From: Siphonodentalium dalli | Lineage: Eukaryota; Mollusca; Scaphopoda; Gadilida; Siphonodentaliidae | Assembly (NCBI GenBank): GCA_032622095.1 | Contig: CP136065.1 | Coordinates: forward strand, 93,379,343 to 93,443,342 | Reading direction: 5' to 3' | Length of the DNA stretch: 64,000 bases | Shown: in pieces, positions 1-10,597 of the stretch | Position numbering within the stretch: position 1 is the first letter of the stretch | Layout: each line of letters begins with the position of its first letter | The notes under the pieces: generated by a model | Told to the model about the DNA's origin: nothing | The model's database searches: none | Seen by the model: only the letters and a program-made list of their open reading frames with translations | Translations under genes and position numbers: made by a program

Positions 1-612
1 TCTCTAAAATCATATCTAGCATCTGATTCTGGGCGGGTGGGTAAGAGATTGTTGAGATATTTAGGGGTCTTGTTATTAGTTATTCTGTACATGATATTCA
101 TTCTATGAGATTTCCTTCTGTTTGTTAACGGTTGCCACCCCAATTCTACTAGCAAGTTTTTCACAGGAACGGATCGCGTGAGACCTGTAACAATTCGACC
201 CGCGTCCGCTTGGATGCGATCTAATTTCGAAATTACATTTGCTGGGGCGGAGTCCCAGACAACGTCAGCGTAATCCATCAGGGGCAATATGTACGCTCGA
301 TAAATTGTGTCTAAGGTTTTCCTATTTAAAGAAAATTTCAATTGTCTTAAATATGCAAGGCGGCCATATATTTTCTTTGATAACTCATTGATATGTTTGT
401 CCCAGTTTAGGTCACTCTGTATGTTCAAGCCAAGGTGTTTGTGTGATTCTACTTGGGTTATAGGTTCACCACTGAGAAAAAGATGTATGTCAGACTGGGC
501 ACCGGTATAAGAGAATGTCATGGACTTAGTTTTACTACTATTGAATTTTACTAGCCATTGTTTTGACCATTTATTTATGGCTTTAAGATCAGTATTTACA
601 CCGTCCTCAAGG
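1..612 (-). mobile_element. Non-LTR retrotransposon reverse transcriptase, C-terminal fragment (partial at window edge)
   Basis: The minus strand is open without a stop from about 674 down to base 1 and leaves the window. From about 612 downward the translation reads as the late part of a non-LTR (LINE) reverse transcriptase. In order I see a K-W-S-K-Q-W-L-V-K-F-N stretch followed by SSKTKSM, then HLGLNIQ, LRQLKFSL, YILPLMDYADVVWDS, then the post-RT segment with LDRIQADAGRIVTGLTR and ELGWQPL. This order is typical of CR1/L2/Jockey-type elements and their relatives. The FADD catalytic box lies N-terminal to what is preserved and is absent, so the copy is 5'-truncated near 612, as usual for target-primed insertions. 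The frame is intact over about 200 codons, which suggests a fairly young copy. The exact clade is not determined. Confidence 0.9.
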
Positions 613-966
613 TCCTCAAGGGGCCAGTTCAACTCGATTGGAACGATATTGACAATATTATAGATTTGTCATTTAACGATCCCATCCCAATTTGTTCATC
701 CAATTTATGTCTATTAATTGATTAATATTCAGCTCCGTAAAAAAAACATAAACAGAAAGAATAGTAAAATATAGACAGACCTTGTTCTTATACCAATCAG
801 AAATATGGCAGAAACAGTATGTTATTGCCAACTGTTTTTGTAAACAAAAGCAAAAAACGTTACAGAACCTGGCTTTGGTTTAGATCCGGATATAGCAAAC
901 ATAAAGAGCGTTATTTGTTACTGTTTTCCTGATATGGAAATAATAAAGAGCGTTTATATCATTTGT
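613..966. other. No gene; dispersed ATAAAGAGCGTT repeat
   Basis: No coding region is recognised. Around 891-952 two direct copies of ATAAAGAGCGTT flank a short ATATGG-containing spacer. The same arrangement recurs, intact or degenerate, near 10.96, 12.06, 13.60, 29.15 and 32.65 kb, in both orientations, so it is a dispersed short repeat. Confidence 0.5.
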
Positions 967-1045
967 GTTTACATAACACAGCGCAATTCTATTGGTTAAT
1001 AATATATATATTAACCAATAGAATTGCGCTGTCTTATGTAAACAG
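967..1045. repeat. Near-perfect palindrome around an ATTGGTTAAT core
   Basis: Arms of about 36 bp (967-1003 and 1010-1045) are reverse complements with few mismatches. They read outward from TTAACCAATA through GAATTGCGCTG to TATGTAAACA, with an AT-only centre. It resembles a small foldback MITE. Its right end is the target of the U2-headed insertion that follows, and the 15-bp duplication of that insertion starts inside the arm. Confidence 0.8.
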
Positions 1046-1053
1046 AAGCAAAA

Positions 1054-1367
1054 GAGCATACGCTATTTCGCTGTTGCGAAATGGGTGATCATTCGATCGC
1101 TTCTCGGCCTTTTGGCTCGAGCCCGTGCTGTGAGATACGTCCCCGACGATGGTCACCCCATCGGACGGGACTTCCACGGTGTGGGTTCGCAGCCTGGGGA
1201 GGACGAGTGGTCGTGACTGACTGACGGACTTCCGCTTCTAGCGGGGACTAACCCCGACAGGCAATTTGACCATCTCGTAAGGGTGGGTCACCTCTTTCGT
1301 GGTGCTCCAGCCGATAAGAGTGGTCCGCAATAGCCCCGGGCCAAAAAAAAAATAAAATAAAATAAAA
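1054..1367 (+). mobile_element. SINE-like retroposon with a U2 snRNA 5'-end head
   Basis: A 15-bp direct repeat (TAAACAGAAGCAAAA) lies at 1039-1053 and 1368-1382, so the inserted unit is 1054-1367. Bases 1096-1117 match the conserved first 22 nt of U2 snRNA (ATCGCTTCTCGGCC then TTTTGGCT). They are followed by GATACGTCC, which also occurs downstream in U2, but the branch-site region and Sm site between or after them are missing. The GC-rich body up to about 1342 is not U2. It contains GGTTCGCAGCC at about 1184, close to a Pol III box B. The tail is an A-rich (AATAA)n run. Tail plus duplication indicate LINE-assisted retroposition. The 42 bp before the U2 head (1054-1095) are unexplained. SINEs with snRNA-derived heads are known as a class; whether this family is described I cannot tell. 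Confidence 0.75.
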
Positions 1368-1382
1368 TAAACAGAAGCAAAA

Positions 1383-2326
1383 CTTCTTCGTATTTCTTGA
1401 CGACAATATACTATTTACGCGCTGATTATGTTTGGCATATGAACAAAACTATATATTTTTTAATATTCCTTCCGTTGATGGCGATTTTAACAACTATGAA
1501 TATTTCTGCAACGAACGCCGCCCGGGCCTTTAAAGTTCGAGTTTTACAAATGTAGTATTTAGTATCTAGTATTTTTCTACCTACATGCAGTTTGATCGCT
1601 GAAATGTCACAAAAGCGATAGATTACTCATTGCCATTTGAAAATGATGGCGGGCCTTTAATAGCATTCATTTTAAGACGGCTAACTTTTGTCGAATACCC
1701 TTGTCATGCCCATAAGCATCAATAGACGGTGTGTGGTCTAAAAATCTGCTTCGGAGATGTCAAAAATCTATACGACAGATTGAACTGACGCGGATACAAT
1801 AGCTAACGAAGATGTCACATAACTCCAAGTAATTTCATTGTACAGTCATCCAAATACTTGGTAATTACTTTAATACATAATTCGAAGTACTGAGTAATTG
1901 CTTCAATGCAGCCATTTGTAGAGTTATTATAGCCGACCGCACAGAGAACACAAAAGCCTGGCAACATATCTCTCAACAGGAGGCGGAAAATTGTGCTTTC
2001 AACCAACTTCTGCTACGTGAGATAAAGAATTCGATAATGGAACGTAATGTCGAATTGATGTATCGAGAGGTCGATTGGGGCGGTTACCGTTTCATCACGG
2101 ATACTACGGCGGAAGCTGAATTTAACGTTTACAGATTGGGTTTTATGTGGTGTGTGACTGTGTGTAATGAGAAATGGTCCTCCGAGAAAACATTCGTTTT
2201 TATTTATTCACGCCCATCGGGTGTATACTGGTGGGGAAATTTTAGATCGCCGTGTGTCGCCGAATGCGCCGTGTGTCTGTGGAGCTTTTACAAATAGATA
2301 TATAATTGGTTTTTCCTTTTTCCGGT
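1383..2326. other. No gene recognised
   Basis: AT-rich sequence with no convincing coding, RNA or repeat structure. Open frames here (up to 86 codons) have no recognisable domain. Confidence 0.5.
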
Positions 2327-2882
2327 TGTGACAATTCGCAGTAGGTCCCTGTTTGCGGAGGTCTATCTGCGGAGTTCCTCGAATTCGCAGAGGTCGCCTA
2401 AAATGGTCGAAATATGTTGATTTTAATGAGGGAACGGGTGCGTATATATCAATTGATACGTATTTTATACAATTAACGACACGGTGATCATAATAGTGGT
2501 TTGTTCTATCAATCATATCATGATCATGATCATCATAATACGGAACAAGTCTTGCGACGTTTGGTCCCAATAACATTATTTGCTATGCTTGTTTACAAAT
2601 ATATGTATCGTCATTCGATATTTACTTGTTAATTTACTTTAGTAAAAAGGGAAATAGTATTCAAACAACTGATAGATAGCCTGTTGTGACCATTCGCAGT
2701 AGGTCCCTGTTTGCGGATGTCTATATGCGGAGTTCCCAGAATTCGCGGAGATCCCCTAAAATGGTCGAAATATGTTGATTTTAATGAGGGAACGGGTGCG
2801 TATATGTCAATTGATACGTATTTTAAACAAATAACGACACGATTATGACAATAGTGGTTTGTTCTATCAATCATATCAAATT
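2327..2882 (+). repeat. Repeat family R1, two direct copies
   Basis: Two copies (2327-2545 and 2682-2882) share GCAGTAGGTCCCTGTTTGCG, then GGAGTTCC, ATGGTCGAAATATGTTGATT, GGGAACGGGTGCGTATAT and GGTTTGTTCTATCAATCATA. Two more copies lie in reverse orientation at 4607-4801 and 4851-4993, forming the outer arms of a large composite inverted repeat. Apparent open frames across these copies (122 and 102 codons, minus strand) share residues only because they are paralogous non-coding copies. Confidence 0.85.
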
Positions 2883-3236
2883 CGCTGGATTGATAGTTGC
2901 AGTATGTAACTATTATGACCGCATTAATTGCTTTCAATGTTTAGATATCAACAATGGCTGGACCACTGTTGAACATTTTATGGCGGGAACACAATGACTC
3001 CGATTTTTGATCCGCATTTAAAGACTTCTGGTGTGGTGAATTAGAAACCTGCAGTAATAAGCCGTAGTGTTTTGTAATAATTTGAAGGATTAGTTGTTTT
3101 AGCGGAATTCTGAGGCGGTGCATTGATGTAACCAATATATATTACATTTTTTTTTATAATTTATATTTATGCGTAATAATATAATCATGAGGGCGTTACC
3201 ATTTCTGATTATGGTGTTCTTGTCTTATTCCTGTCC
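2883..3236 (+). repeat. Repeat family A, left inverted arm
   Basis: This arm pairs with 3594-3910 in reverse orientation. It contains ATTTGAAGGATTAGTTG-like sequence, CGGAATTCTGAGGCGGT and the terminal block GGCGTTACCATTTCTGA followed by TTCTTGT. The same terminal block recurs at 25.58, 30.73, 45.17 and 57.41 kb, so it is probably a true element end. No transposase reading frame is visible. Confidence 0.8.
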
Positions 3237-3593
3237 TGGTAAAACATATCCAACCATGTGTCACTGAAATAGTCATTAAGTAGTGGATTTCACGAAAATG
3301 AGAGGAAAACAAGTCTTTGTATTTATATTTTGGCGGAAATCGTACCAATCAACATCATGAATGTTGTACTTAAACTAAATAGGCGACACAAACGTTCTTT
3401 ATTGTTATACCGTATAAGGAAAAGATTATCAGTGATAATGCAAATGATAAGTAATTCATATGGGGGCATGTTCAGCACGAAGTGAGATGTTTGCTATTGT
3501 TTTATATTGGACTTTTATAGATCATTAATAGATTATAGATGCCTTATAAATGGACACATTTACCACCCGAACATATAATTCCGATTAAATAAC
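3237..3593. other. Spacer between the two family A arms
   Basis: About 360 bp of AT-rich sequence between inverted arms, with no gene or repeat recognised. Confidence 0.5.
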
Positions 3594-3910
3594 TGTACAA
3601 GAAAACCATCATAAGAAATGGTAACGCCCTCAAGATCATAATATTAGGCATAAATATAAAAATATAATGGTTACACGAATGCATCGCCTCAGAATTCCGT
3701 TAAAACAACTAATCCTTCAAATTATTACAAAAATATACGGCTTATTACTGCAGGTTTCTCATTCACCACATCAGAAAGCTTCTAAATGGCTTGTGTTCCA
3801 TCCAAAAAATCTTCAAGAGTGGCCCAGCTATTATTCATACCTAAACATCGAAAGCAATTAACGCGGTCATAATTGTCACATACTGCAACTATCAGACATC
3901 CAGCGAATAC
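3594..3910 (-). repeat. Repeat family A, right inverted arm
   Basis: Reverse-complement copy of 2883-3236, starting at ACAAGAAAACCAT and running through AGAAATGGTAACGCC and CAGAATTCCGTTAAAAC to the CTGCAACTATCAGACATCCA segment. It makes 2883-3910 a stem-loop with arms over 300 bp. Confidence 0.8.
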
Positions 3911-4009
3911 ACACCCCACGAAGACCCGAAATGTGTTGTCCTGTGAGATATCCCATCGCTATATATATAGCTCAATTTTACACGGCCAGATTAGCCTTCC
4001 AACAATATC

Positions 4010-4570
4010 CTAAAACAATAAAGCTTCTCAAACCATCGGCATAGTCAATAGAACTTTCACGAACTTGGACATCGACACTTTCCGATCGCTCTACATAAGC
4101 ATGGTCAGACCTATCATCGAATACTGTAACTCTGCATGGAGCCCACATCACAAATATCAAAGCATTGTGTTAGAGAAAATACAAAGAAAAGCAACAAAAC
4201 TAGTTCGTCAAATGAAAACTCTATGCTACCGAGACCGAATGATAAGACTCAAGCTGATGTCTTTAAAACATCGAAGATTTAGAGGAGATCTAATCGAGGT
4301 ATATAAACTGTTGAATGGTCATTACAATATCAATGCCTGTGACATATTAGAAAGAAATTAATCAGGAAGAACAAGAGGACATAATAAAAAGCTACAGAAT
4401 GATGCGCACTGTTAACAAGGCCATAGGAAAATATTTCTTTACACAGAGGGTGGTATATAGCTGGAACTCTCTACCAGACTTCGCTGTTGAGGCCCCAACA
4501 CTCGATCAATTCAAAATATATATAGACTCATTCTTCTATTATATAAAATACGAGTTCGACGACAAGTAAT
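4010..4570 (+). pseudogene. Non-LTR retrotransposon reverse transcriptase C-terminal remnant
   Basis: Reading from about 4011 the frame gives NKASQTIGIVNRTF, then FRSLYISMVRPIIEYCNSAW, SPHHKY, LEKIQRKATKLV, LKLMSLKHRRFRGDLIEVYK, and a stop near 4360. Past it the similarity continues as SGRTRGHNKKLQ and, after a frame shift, FFTQRVVYSWNSLPD and TLDQFKIYIDSFFYY. This is the region downstream of the catalytic core in LINE reverse transcriptases (the LVRPxxEYxxxxWSP and RRFRGDLIxxYK blocks), close to its natural C-terminus. It belongs to a different lineage from the fragment at 1-612. At least one stop and one frameshift make it non-functional. It sits between the family A and R1 arms of the composite inverted repeat. 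Confidence 0.85.
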
Positions 4571-4606
4571 ATGTTCAAGTGACTCAAAGTAAATATCGAA
4601 TCATGA

Positions 4607-4993
4607 TATCATTGATAGAACAAACCATTATTATGATGATCGTGTCGTTATTTGTTTAAAATACGTATCAATTGACATATACGCACCCGTTCCCTCATTA
4701 AAATCAACCTATTTCGACCTTTTTAGGGGATTTCCGCGGATTCTGGGACCTCCGCAAATATTGATCTCCTCAAGTAGGGATCTTCTGCAAATTGTCACAC
4801 CTAATTAACGAACTGGTGGCTGACTCGGCTGGATCCGACTAACCTCTTTCAAATACGTATAAATTGAGATATACGCACCCGTTCCCTCATTAAAATCAAC
4901 ATATTTCGACCATTTTATGGGACCTCCGCGAATTTGGGATATCCGCAAATGGACCTCCGCAAATAGGGGACCTAATGCAAACTGTCACACAGA
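4607..4993 (-). repeat. Repeat family R1, two inverted copies
   Basis: Copies at 4607-4801 and 4851-4993 are reverse complements of the R1 copies at 2.33-2.88 kb, marked by ATACGCACCCGTTCCCTCAT and by ACCTCCGC motifs ending near a GTCACAC. Each is followed by an AATTAACGAACYGRTGGCTG block that opens family R2. Confidence 0.85.
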
Positions 4994-4999
4994 TCAGCA

Positions 5000-5255
5000 C
5001 CCAATTAACGAACCGATGGCTGACTCGGCTGTCTCCGACTAAAATACGACAATTGACATACGCATTTTACAAATTATCTTTTTATTTCTTCTATTTGTAA
5101 TTGGCATAGCTTATCACAAACCAAAATCAACGACAATAAACGAAATTGAAATTCCAATTACACCTTTTACCGGACTCTGGGTTGCACTACAACTTTTAAT
5201 GCGTCCCAAAAAAAATAATTATATAAATAAAACCCCCAGCGGCCAGCGCCCATAG
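5000..5255 (+). repeat. Repeat family R2 copy
   Basis: Starts CAGCACCCAATTAACGAACC and continues through TTTGTAATTGGCATAGCTTA, ACAATAAACGAAATTGAA, CACCTTTTACCGGACTC and ATAAATAAAACCCCC. Related copies lie at 23042-23365 and 25693-25960, with part inverted at 29280-29352. No coding capacity seen; class unknown. Confidence 0.75.
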
Positions 5256-8200
5256 GATACCAAGAAACTCTACATTAGTATACACCCGGAGGGGGAATTT
5301 ATCTTATAGAACACAACTCTGGCCAAGATACAGTATACGTGTGCCATTATGTTTGGCCGCAACATCTTCCATGTCTATATTTGCGAATGTCTGTCTGTCT
5401 GTCTGTGTTCTATAGAAATTCTCGGGGGACGATCTAAATGGCACCAAAGGGTCTAACAGCCTGTAACAGGGGTAACTTTTTACGAGGAAGATAATGGTGC
5501 GGGTTAGAATTTTCTAAAGTGAGACTGTTGTTGTCAGGGGCAGAAAAGGTGGAGGGGCAGCGAAACATTTTGTCGCCGATTTCCACCAAATTTATACATG
5601 ATCATCTCCATGATAGGATAGGATAGGATATTTTATTTCAATATACACATATTAATACATAATACATTTGACAAATATTATATTGTATATTCGAGGGGTG
5701 GCATAGTCAGGCTAGACTGTCTTACTGCCACCCCCTGATATGAGGAATCTAATGGCGTGGTTTAAAGATATCAAAAGTGGCGCCATTTGAGTCAGAGGTG
5801 CACGGAATGAGAGAGGGACACAAACATTGAAAAATATTTTTGCGCCGATTTCCACCAACTTGATACACATTCTTCTCCATCTAATCGTGTGATTTAAAGA
5901 GGCCAAATTGCTGCCGGTTTGATGAGAGTTGTGGGGTGGGGCACACTACATTTGATAAGAATTTGATAACCACTCGACAGCAATGCAAACTACAAATTTC
6001 AAAACCTATCACATAGTAAATAGGTTTATGCCTCATCTTGATGTCTTGTCAACATGGGTATCTCATTCCCTTATATAGACAGATTGGTTCCATACGTTGA
6101 AGAAACGTGTGCCCCAATCCCTTTTGCAACTTATGAAAATAAAATATGGTTTAATTCGTGTCCAAGTTTCACTGGAAATCTTTTCTTATATGAACTTCGG
6201 GTATGCAAGTACATATATCGATTTCACCCTAACTCTAGTAAACACATATTCCAGATAACACTCCAACGTTTTGAAATTCTTAATGCTGATCTTGTTTAAA
6301 ATGGCCCTGATTTGCAGTATACATACAGATTGCTGAGAATGCATTTTCCGACACCAAGCACGTACGGCAAACACCTCGTGGTTCTGAATTATCTCACTAT
6401 TCGCATGCACAGCCGACATTATCGATTTTCGCATATTAAGCACCATACCTATATGTGAACTCGCTCAATAATTTAGGTATAGGTCTCCGATTAAACCTAC
6501 GCACGACTGCACCCGTCACCTGGACGGCAGGGTATCAGTAAAACACGTGACCTGCATCATTGGGTCCATGTCGTCTGCTCACAAAAGAAGGCTCTGATGA
6601 AGGTAATTTTCTTTTACGGTCTAATGGCTTCAGCAAATTCTGCAGCTGTTTGTTTCTTTTTTTTCATTGTATTGTTCGCAACAAAGCGTTGTGTGTTGAT
6701 TCATCGATGAACTTGTCAATCACAAGGTACATCAAAAATACATAATGCAGCATATATTTGTTGGCCACATAATACAAATAACACATAAAACATGTTGATG
6801 ACATTCAAAGTTGATGGTACAGAGGATCGGAGAAAACGTTACGGAACATAATGAAGACCCCCTGGAAGACCACCGATAAAGAATATATGGTGACGGTTTT
6901 ATAGGCGGACATAGGGGGTTGCGTTGTATCTCACCCAAATTTTCCAAAATGTTCAACAAAATTTTATTTCATGCCTGATACAACATGAGTAGGAAAATTC
7001 AGACCAAAAGTACGTAGAACTTGTTCCGATGTTTTAATATTCCAACCAGTACTTATAGTGTGAAATTTGTTGTTTCTAAATTTCGGACCGACACCGCAAT
7101 CAGTTAGATATTGAGTATAAGGTTGGACATGTCCAACAGTTAGAAAGATTGAGGTACTAGTTGGAAAATTCAAAACCAAGGGGGTGAAAATGGAATTTCT
7201 CGGACATGGAAATGTCGGTCTCTTTCAAGGGTGACGAGTTCAGTTGGAAAATCCAAGGTGGTCGGATTTCTTGGAGACCCTCTTCCCACGGCATCGTTTA
7301 CAGGAAGCAATAATAAGAGCATATGTCCATAACCATGCAGCAGTGTAAAGGTATACAATCGTAACTATAGCGGTATTGGGGTTTAAAAGTGAAACCCATA
7401 TATCCGGGTCCCAACATAACGAAACATTTCCCATCAATGAATAGGAATACTCCTCGTTTGTATTATCTTTGCGTTTGTTAATTTGTCCTGGGCATCCATC
7501 CAGATGAATAATAGACCCTTCCAGTGTATACTTATATAACTGGCAGTGAGTGGGAGAATCCATTTTTTATAGAAATTGTTGAACTACGCACCAAATGTAA
7601 CGTATGGCATTTTCTATAAGGCACCCTGCAGGGTGGGTTGCCAGTATACAATGATTGCCCAGATCAACCAACTGGATTGCATATTCAGATTTCAGATAGA
7701 GGAAGGAATTCTTGTCATGCGATGCCATGTAACAACATGTTTAAAATTATGTGTACCATACACATGTTTTGATCGAGACGGTTATTCTTCCATACACGCG
7801 CGTATAGTCTCGTTATATGTATACTTCACAATTTTGTTTGAGTATATTCAGAACAATATATGCATGCATTCAAGACGCGGAACCCGAATGCAGTCTGATT
7901 GAAACAATGTCATGTGACTTCTCGCCCAAGCCCCAACTTGCTTCCATTTTGTTAATTGATTTCCGTGGAGTATAATTAAGCGCTTTCGTGTCAAACAACT
8001 TGCATCCACAAACTCCATATATAGAACGCAACACAATTAACACACATTTCTTAAATAATACACCCATATAAGTTGAAATTTGTGAGTAAATAAAATCATG
8101 CATTTGTTGCCGGTGTTGATGAATATATAATCACGGGGTTATACGATCATTGTTTGTTCTCGCTGTCCGCACCGGATTGAACCGATTGAAATCAAACAAA

Positions 8201-8362
8201 CAATGAAGTCCCATAAGGGTCGATAAATAAAGGCTCGATTGATTTCATTCAGTCTGTGTGCGGAGAGCCCTTATAAGGCACTCGAGATCAAGTAGGGAAT
8301 AAACCAGTATAGTTATGTCGTAATAATGTGATGTTACCTTTAAAGCGACTCAGTCGTCAACG
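5256..8362. other. No gene; small tandem repeats
   Basis: A (CTGT)n tract lies at about 5389-5405 and a GGATA tandem at 5611-5630. The phrase CGCCGATTTCCACCAA occurs at about 5573 and 5852, marking a degenerate duplication. Sequence from 6.0 to 8.3 kb shows short open frames (up to 108 codons) without recognisable domains, and I see no splice-supported exon. Confidence 0.5.
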
Positions 8363-8928
8363 TAACCCTTTCATTACTAAATGGATTATCACAGTCAGTT
8401 AAAAAGTGTACATTTGGGATCTATTATACATTTGGAGGGATGTTAAGGTGATAAAAGCAGACGACAGATAAATAAAATTGCGAAGGAGATAACTGAAGGA
8501 ATACTTCCAACGTAATCCGACTTAGAAAATCTTAAATTCTTTTTAATGACAGAAATAAAACAAACATGTTGAAATAAGATAGATTCGTGTCGGAAATAGT
8601 TACTAAAGCAGCCATTTAAATTTAATGTACATACATGCCCTCATGTACGTGAACATGTTCCGATTGCAGTCTTTTTAATGACAGAAATAAAACAAACATG
8701 TTGAAATAAGCCAGATTCGCACCGGAAATAATACAAATGTCTACCTTCAGTTCCACGGATAAGTGGACGGAGACAATAAAGAAACTTGAAAACTGAAATC
8801 GCAGAAGGAGCCTTATTTATTGAGAGAAATGTTTAGATAATAAGTTAGGTAGTTTGTTGAACTTATTATCTGAACATTTCCTATGGGATAACTACTCGTC
8901 AATGATGGTTTAGTGTGGAAAGGGTTAA
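8363..8928. mobile_element. TTAA-type (piggyBac-like) MITE copy
   Basis: Left end TAACCCTTTCATTACTAAA and right end GAAAGGGTTAA are inverted, with TTAA at the right edge (8925-8928) and a one-base-decayed version on the left. The interior contains AAAGCAGACGACAGATAAAT and a stem with AACTTATTATCTGAACATTT. An internal 132-bp direct duplication begins at 8538 and 8670. Homologous copies lie at 18774-19392 and 31206-31436, with a right end at 31826-31922. No transposase frame. Confidence 0.7.
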
Positions 8929-9208
8929 GGTGGCTACGTGACAATTTTTTCCGACTTAAGATATCCCAGTTTATCACAACTGAGAATTAAAGATTTTACG
9001 CCACTGCTCAACCTGCATTCACAGTGAACTAGACATCTGTTCTGAACAATACATAAAGGTACTCTTGGACTCCCAAGTGAGATAATTGATGAGACAGAAA
9101 AGGCGACATGTTTTTGAGCAATAAAAAGATATTTCTAAAAAATAAATTACATTGAACTTGAGTCGACTCCTTACGAAAAGCAAAAAATAAATAATATAAA
9201 GTTATTAT

Positions 9209-9360
9209 ACAATGTTGTGTACAGTATGTGTTTTTCTTGTACGAGTCCAGGTTGTGGTGAAAAGTCATATTGGACGAGACACGCCAGTGTCGAGTCCAAT
9301 ATGACTTTTCACCACAACCTGGACGAGTACAAGAAAAACTCATACTGTACACAACATTGT
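9209..9360. repeat. Left terminal hairpin with mirrored CGAG sites
   Basis: A 152-bp palindrome starting ACAATGTTGTGTACAGTATG. CGAG stands on the plus strand at 9242-9245, 9275-9278, 9291-9294 and 9324-9327. These positions are mirror images about the centre, yet the tetramer keeps one orientation instead of inverting. The segments between are 29, 12 and 29 bp. Apart from these sites and one base near 9229, the arms are exact complements. Confidence 0.9.
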
Positions 9361-9461
9361 GTAATGACATTTTTATTATCCATCTGTATGTTTATCCAAA
9401 TTTTGGAAATAAAACTTTTGTGGTTATTTTTGGTATTTGTCGGCACTTAATTCTCTATAAA

Positions 9462-9893
9462 AGCCTGTAGCGTATATTGATCATCAGAAAGCATGATTTC
9501 GAAAAGTAAACACGGAAGTGAGAAAAAAACTCAATGCGGAAGTGAAACGTCTGCTAAAATCCATCAATGTTGCGCGCTTTTATTATCCATCCCTTAACTA
9601 ACACCATTTCCGATTGGGCAAAAGCCGCCACGTGATAGTCCTGGAAAAAGTCATATTGGACTCCCGAAAGTCATATTGGACTCCCGACTGTACAATATAA
9701 CTTTTTTTATTGGGACTCCGTGACGTCACGAATTAACTCTATTGCGAAATTAATCGGTGAAATTGTGATGCGCGCGCAACACTGGTGGATTTTAGCAGAC
9801 GTTTCACTTCCGCATTGAGTTTTTTCTCTCACTTCCGCGTTTACTTTTCCAGATCATGCTTTCTGATGATCAATATACGGTACAGGCTTTTAT
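9462..9893. repeat. Inner degenerate palindrome
   Basis: The left arm (9462-9577) contains ATATTGATCATCAGAAAGCA, CTCAATGCGGAAGTGAAACG and CTGCTAAAATCCA. The right arm (9765-9893) is its imperfect complement. The centre repeats AAAGTCATATTGGACTCCCG twice (9649-9686), a derivative of the arm sequence of the terminal hairpins. Confidence 0.8.
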
Positions 9894-10162
9894 TATATGA
9901 CTATCGTTTTTCTTTCCCCAATACCGCTATTGTATAGCGATCATTTCCTGGCCATCGGATCAGCTGCAGTTTGATCCGATGTCATACCACCCTTCCTCAT
10001 CTCGCATACTGCGCATGGCCGGAAAAAGCAGGACAGTTCTTTCTTTATTTTTTATACTAGCGAGCGTGTGAATTGGTTTCATTTCATAATTAATGAGAGA
10101 AATTGTGCTTTTTAAATAAAAAGCATGTGCATTTTAAATAAAAAGCATGTGTCATATAATAA

Positions 10163-10334
10163 ACATGTTATCGCTGCAGTGAATTGATCTGGGCTTCGCG
10201 TCACGTCTCGTTGAAGAGGTCAGATCGCTGGATCAAACTCGACGCCTGCGGCGGCTCGTTTGATCCAGCGATCTGACCTCTTCAACTCGACGTGATACTT
10301 CGCCCCAGATCAATTCACTGCAGCGATAACATGT
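10163..10334. repeat. Third hairpin with mirrored CTCG sites
   Basis: Palindrome with ends ACATGTTATCGCTGCAGTGA. CTCG occurs at 10207-10210, 10238-10241, 10255-10258 and 10286-10289, mirrored about 10248 but all in one orientation, with intervals of 27, 13 and 27 bp. CTTCG is also direct rather than inverted at mirrored places (about 10194 and 10299). The arm sequence differs from that of the terminal hairpins. Confidence 0.9.
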
Positions 10335-10440
10335 ATTTATAGAGAATTAAGTGCCGAAAAATATCAAAAATAACCACAAAAGTTTTATTCCCAAAATTTG
10401 GATAAACATACAGATGGATAATAAAAATGTCATTATACAA

Positions 10441-10597
10441 TGTTGTGTACAGTATGAGTTTTTCTTGTACTCGTCCAGGTTGTGGTGAAAAGTCATATTG
10501 GACTCGACACTGGCGTGTCTCGTCCAATATGACTTTTCACCACAACCTGGACTCGTACAAGAAAATAAAAACACATACTGTACACAACATTGTATAA
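10441..10597. repeat. Right terminal hairpin with mirrored CTCG sites
   Basis: Reverse complement of the hairpin at 9209-9360. CTCG lies at 10470-10473, 10503-10506, 10519-10522 and 10552-10555. The only difference from the left copy that I see is four extra bases near 10566 (AAAATAAAAACAC in place of AAAAACAC). Confidence 0.9.

Noticed and set aside
616-720. Plus-strand QLDWNDIDNIIDLSF-like stretch as an inverted piece of the same retrotransposon
   Set aside because: Too short to assign. A twin-priming inversion is possible but cannot be shown from the window.
1096-1342. Functional U2 snRNA gene
   Set aside because: Only the first 22 nt and a short GATACGTCC block match. Branch-recognition sequence, Sm site and 3' stem are missing, and it carries a poly-A-like tail with target duplication.
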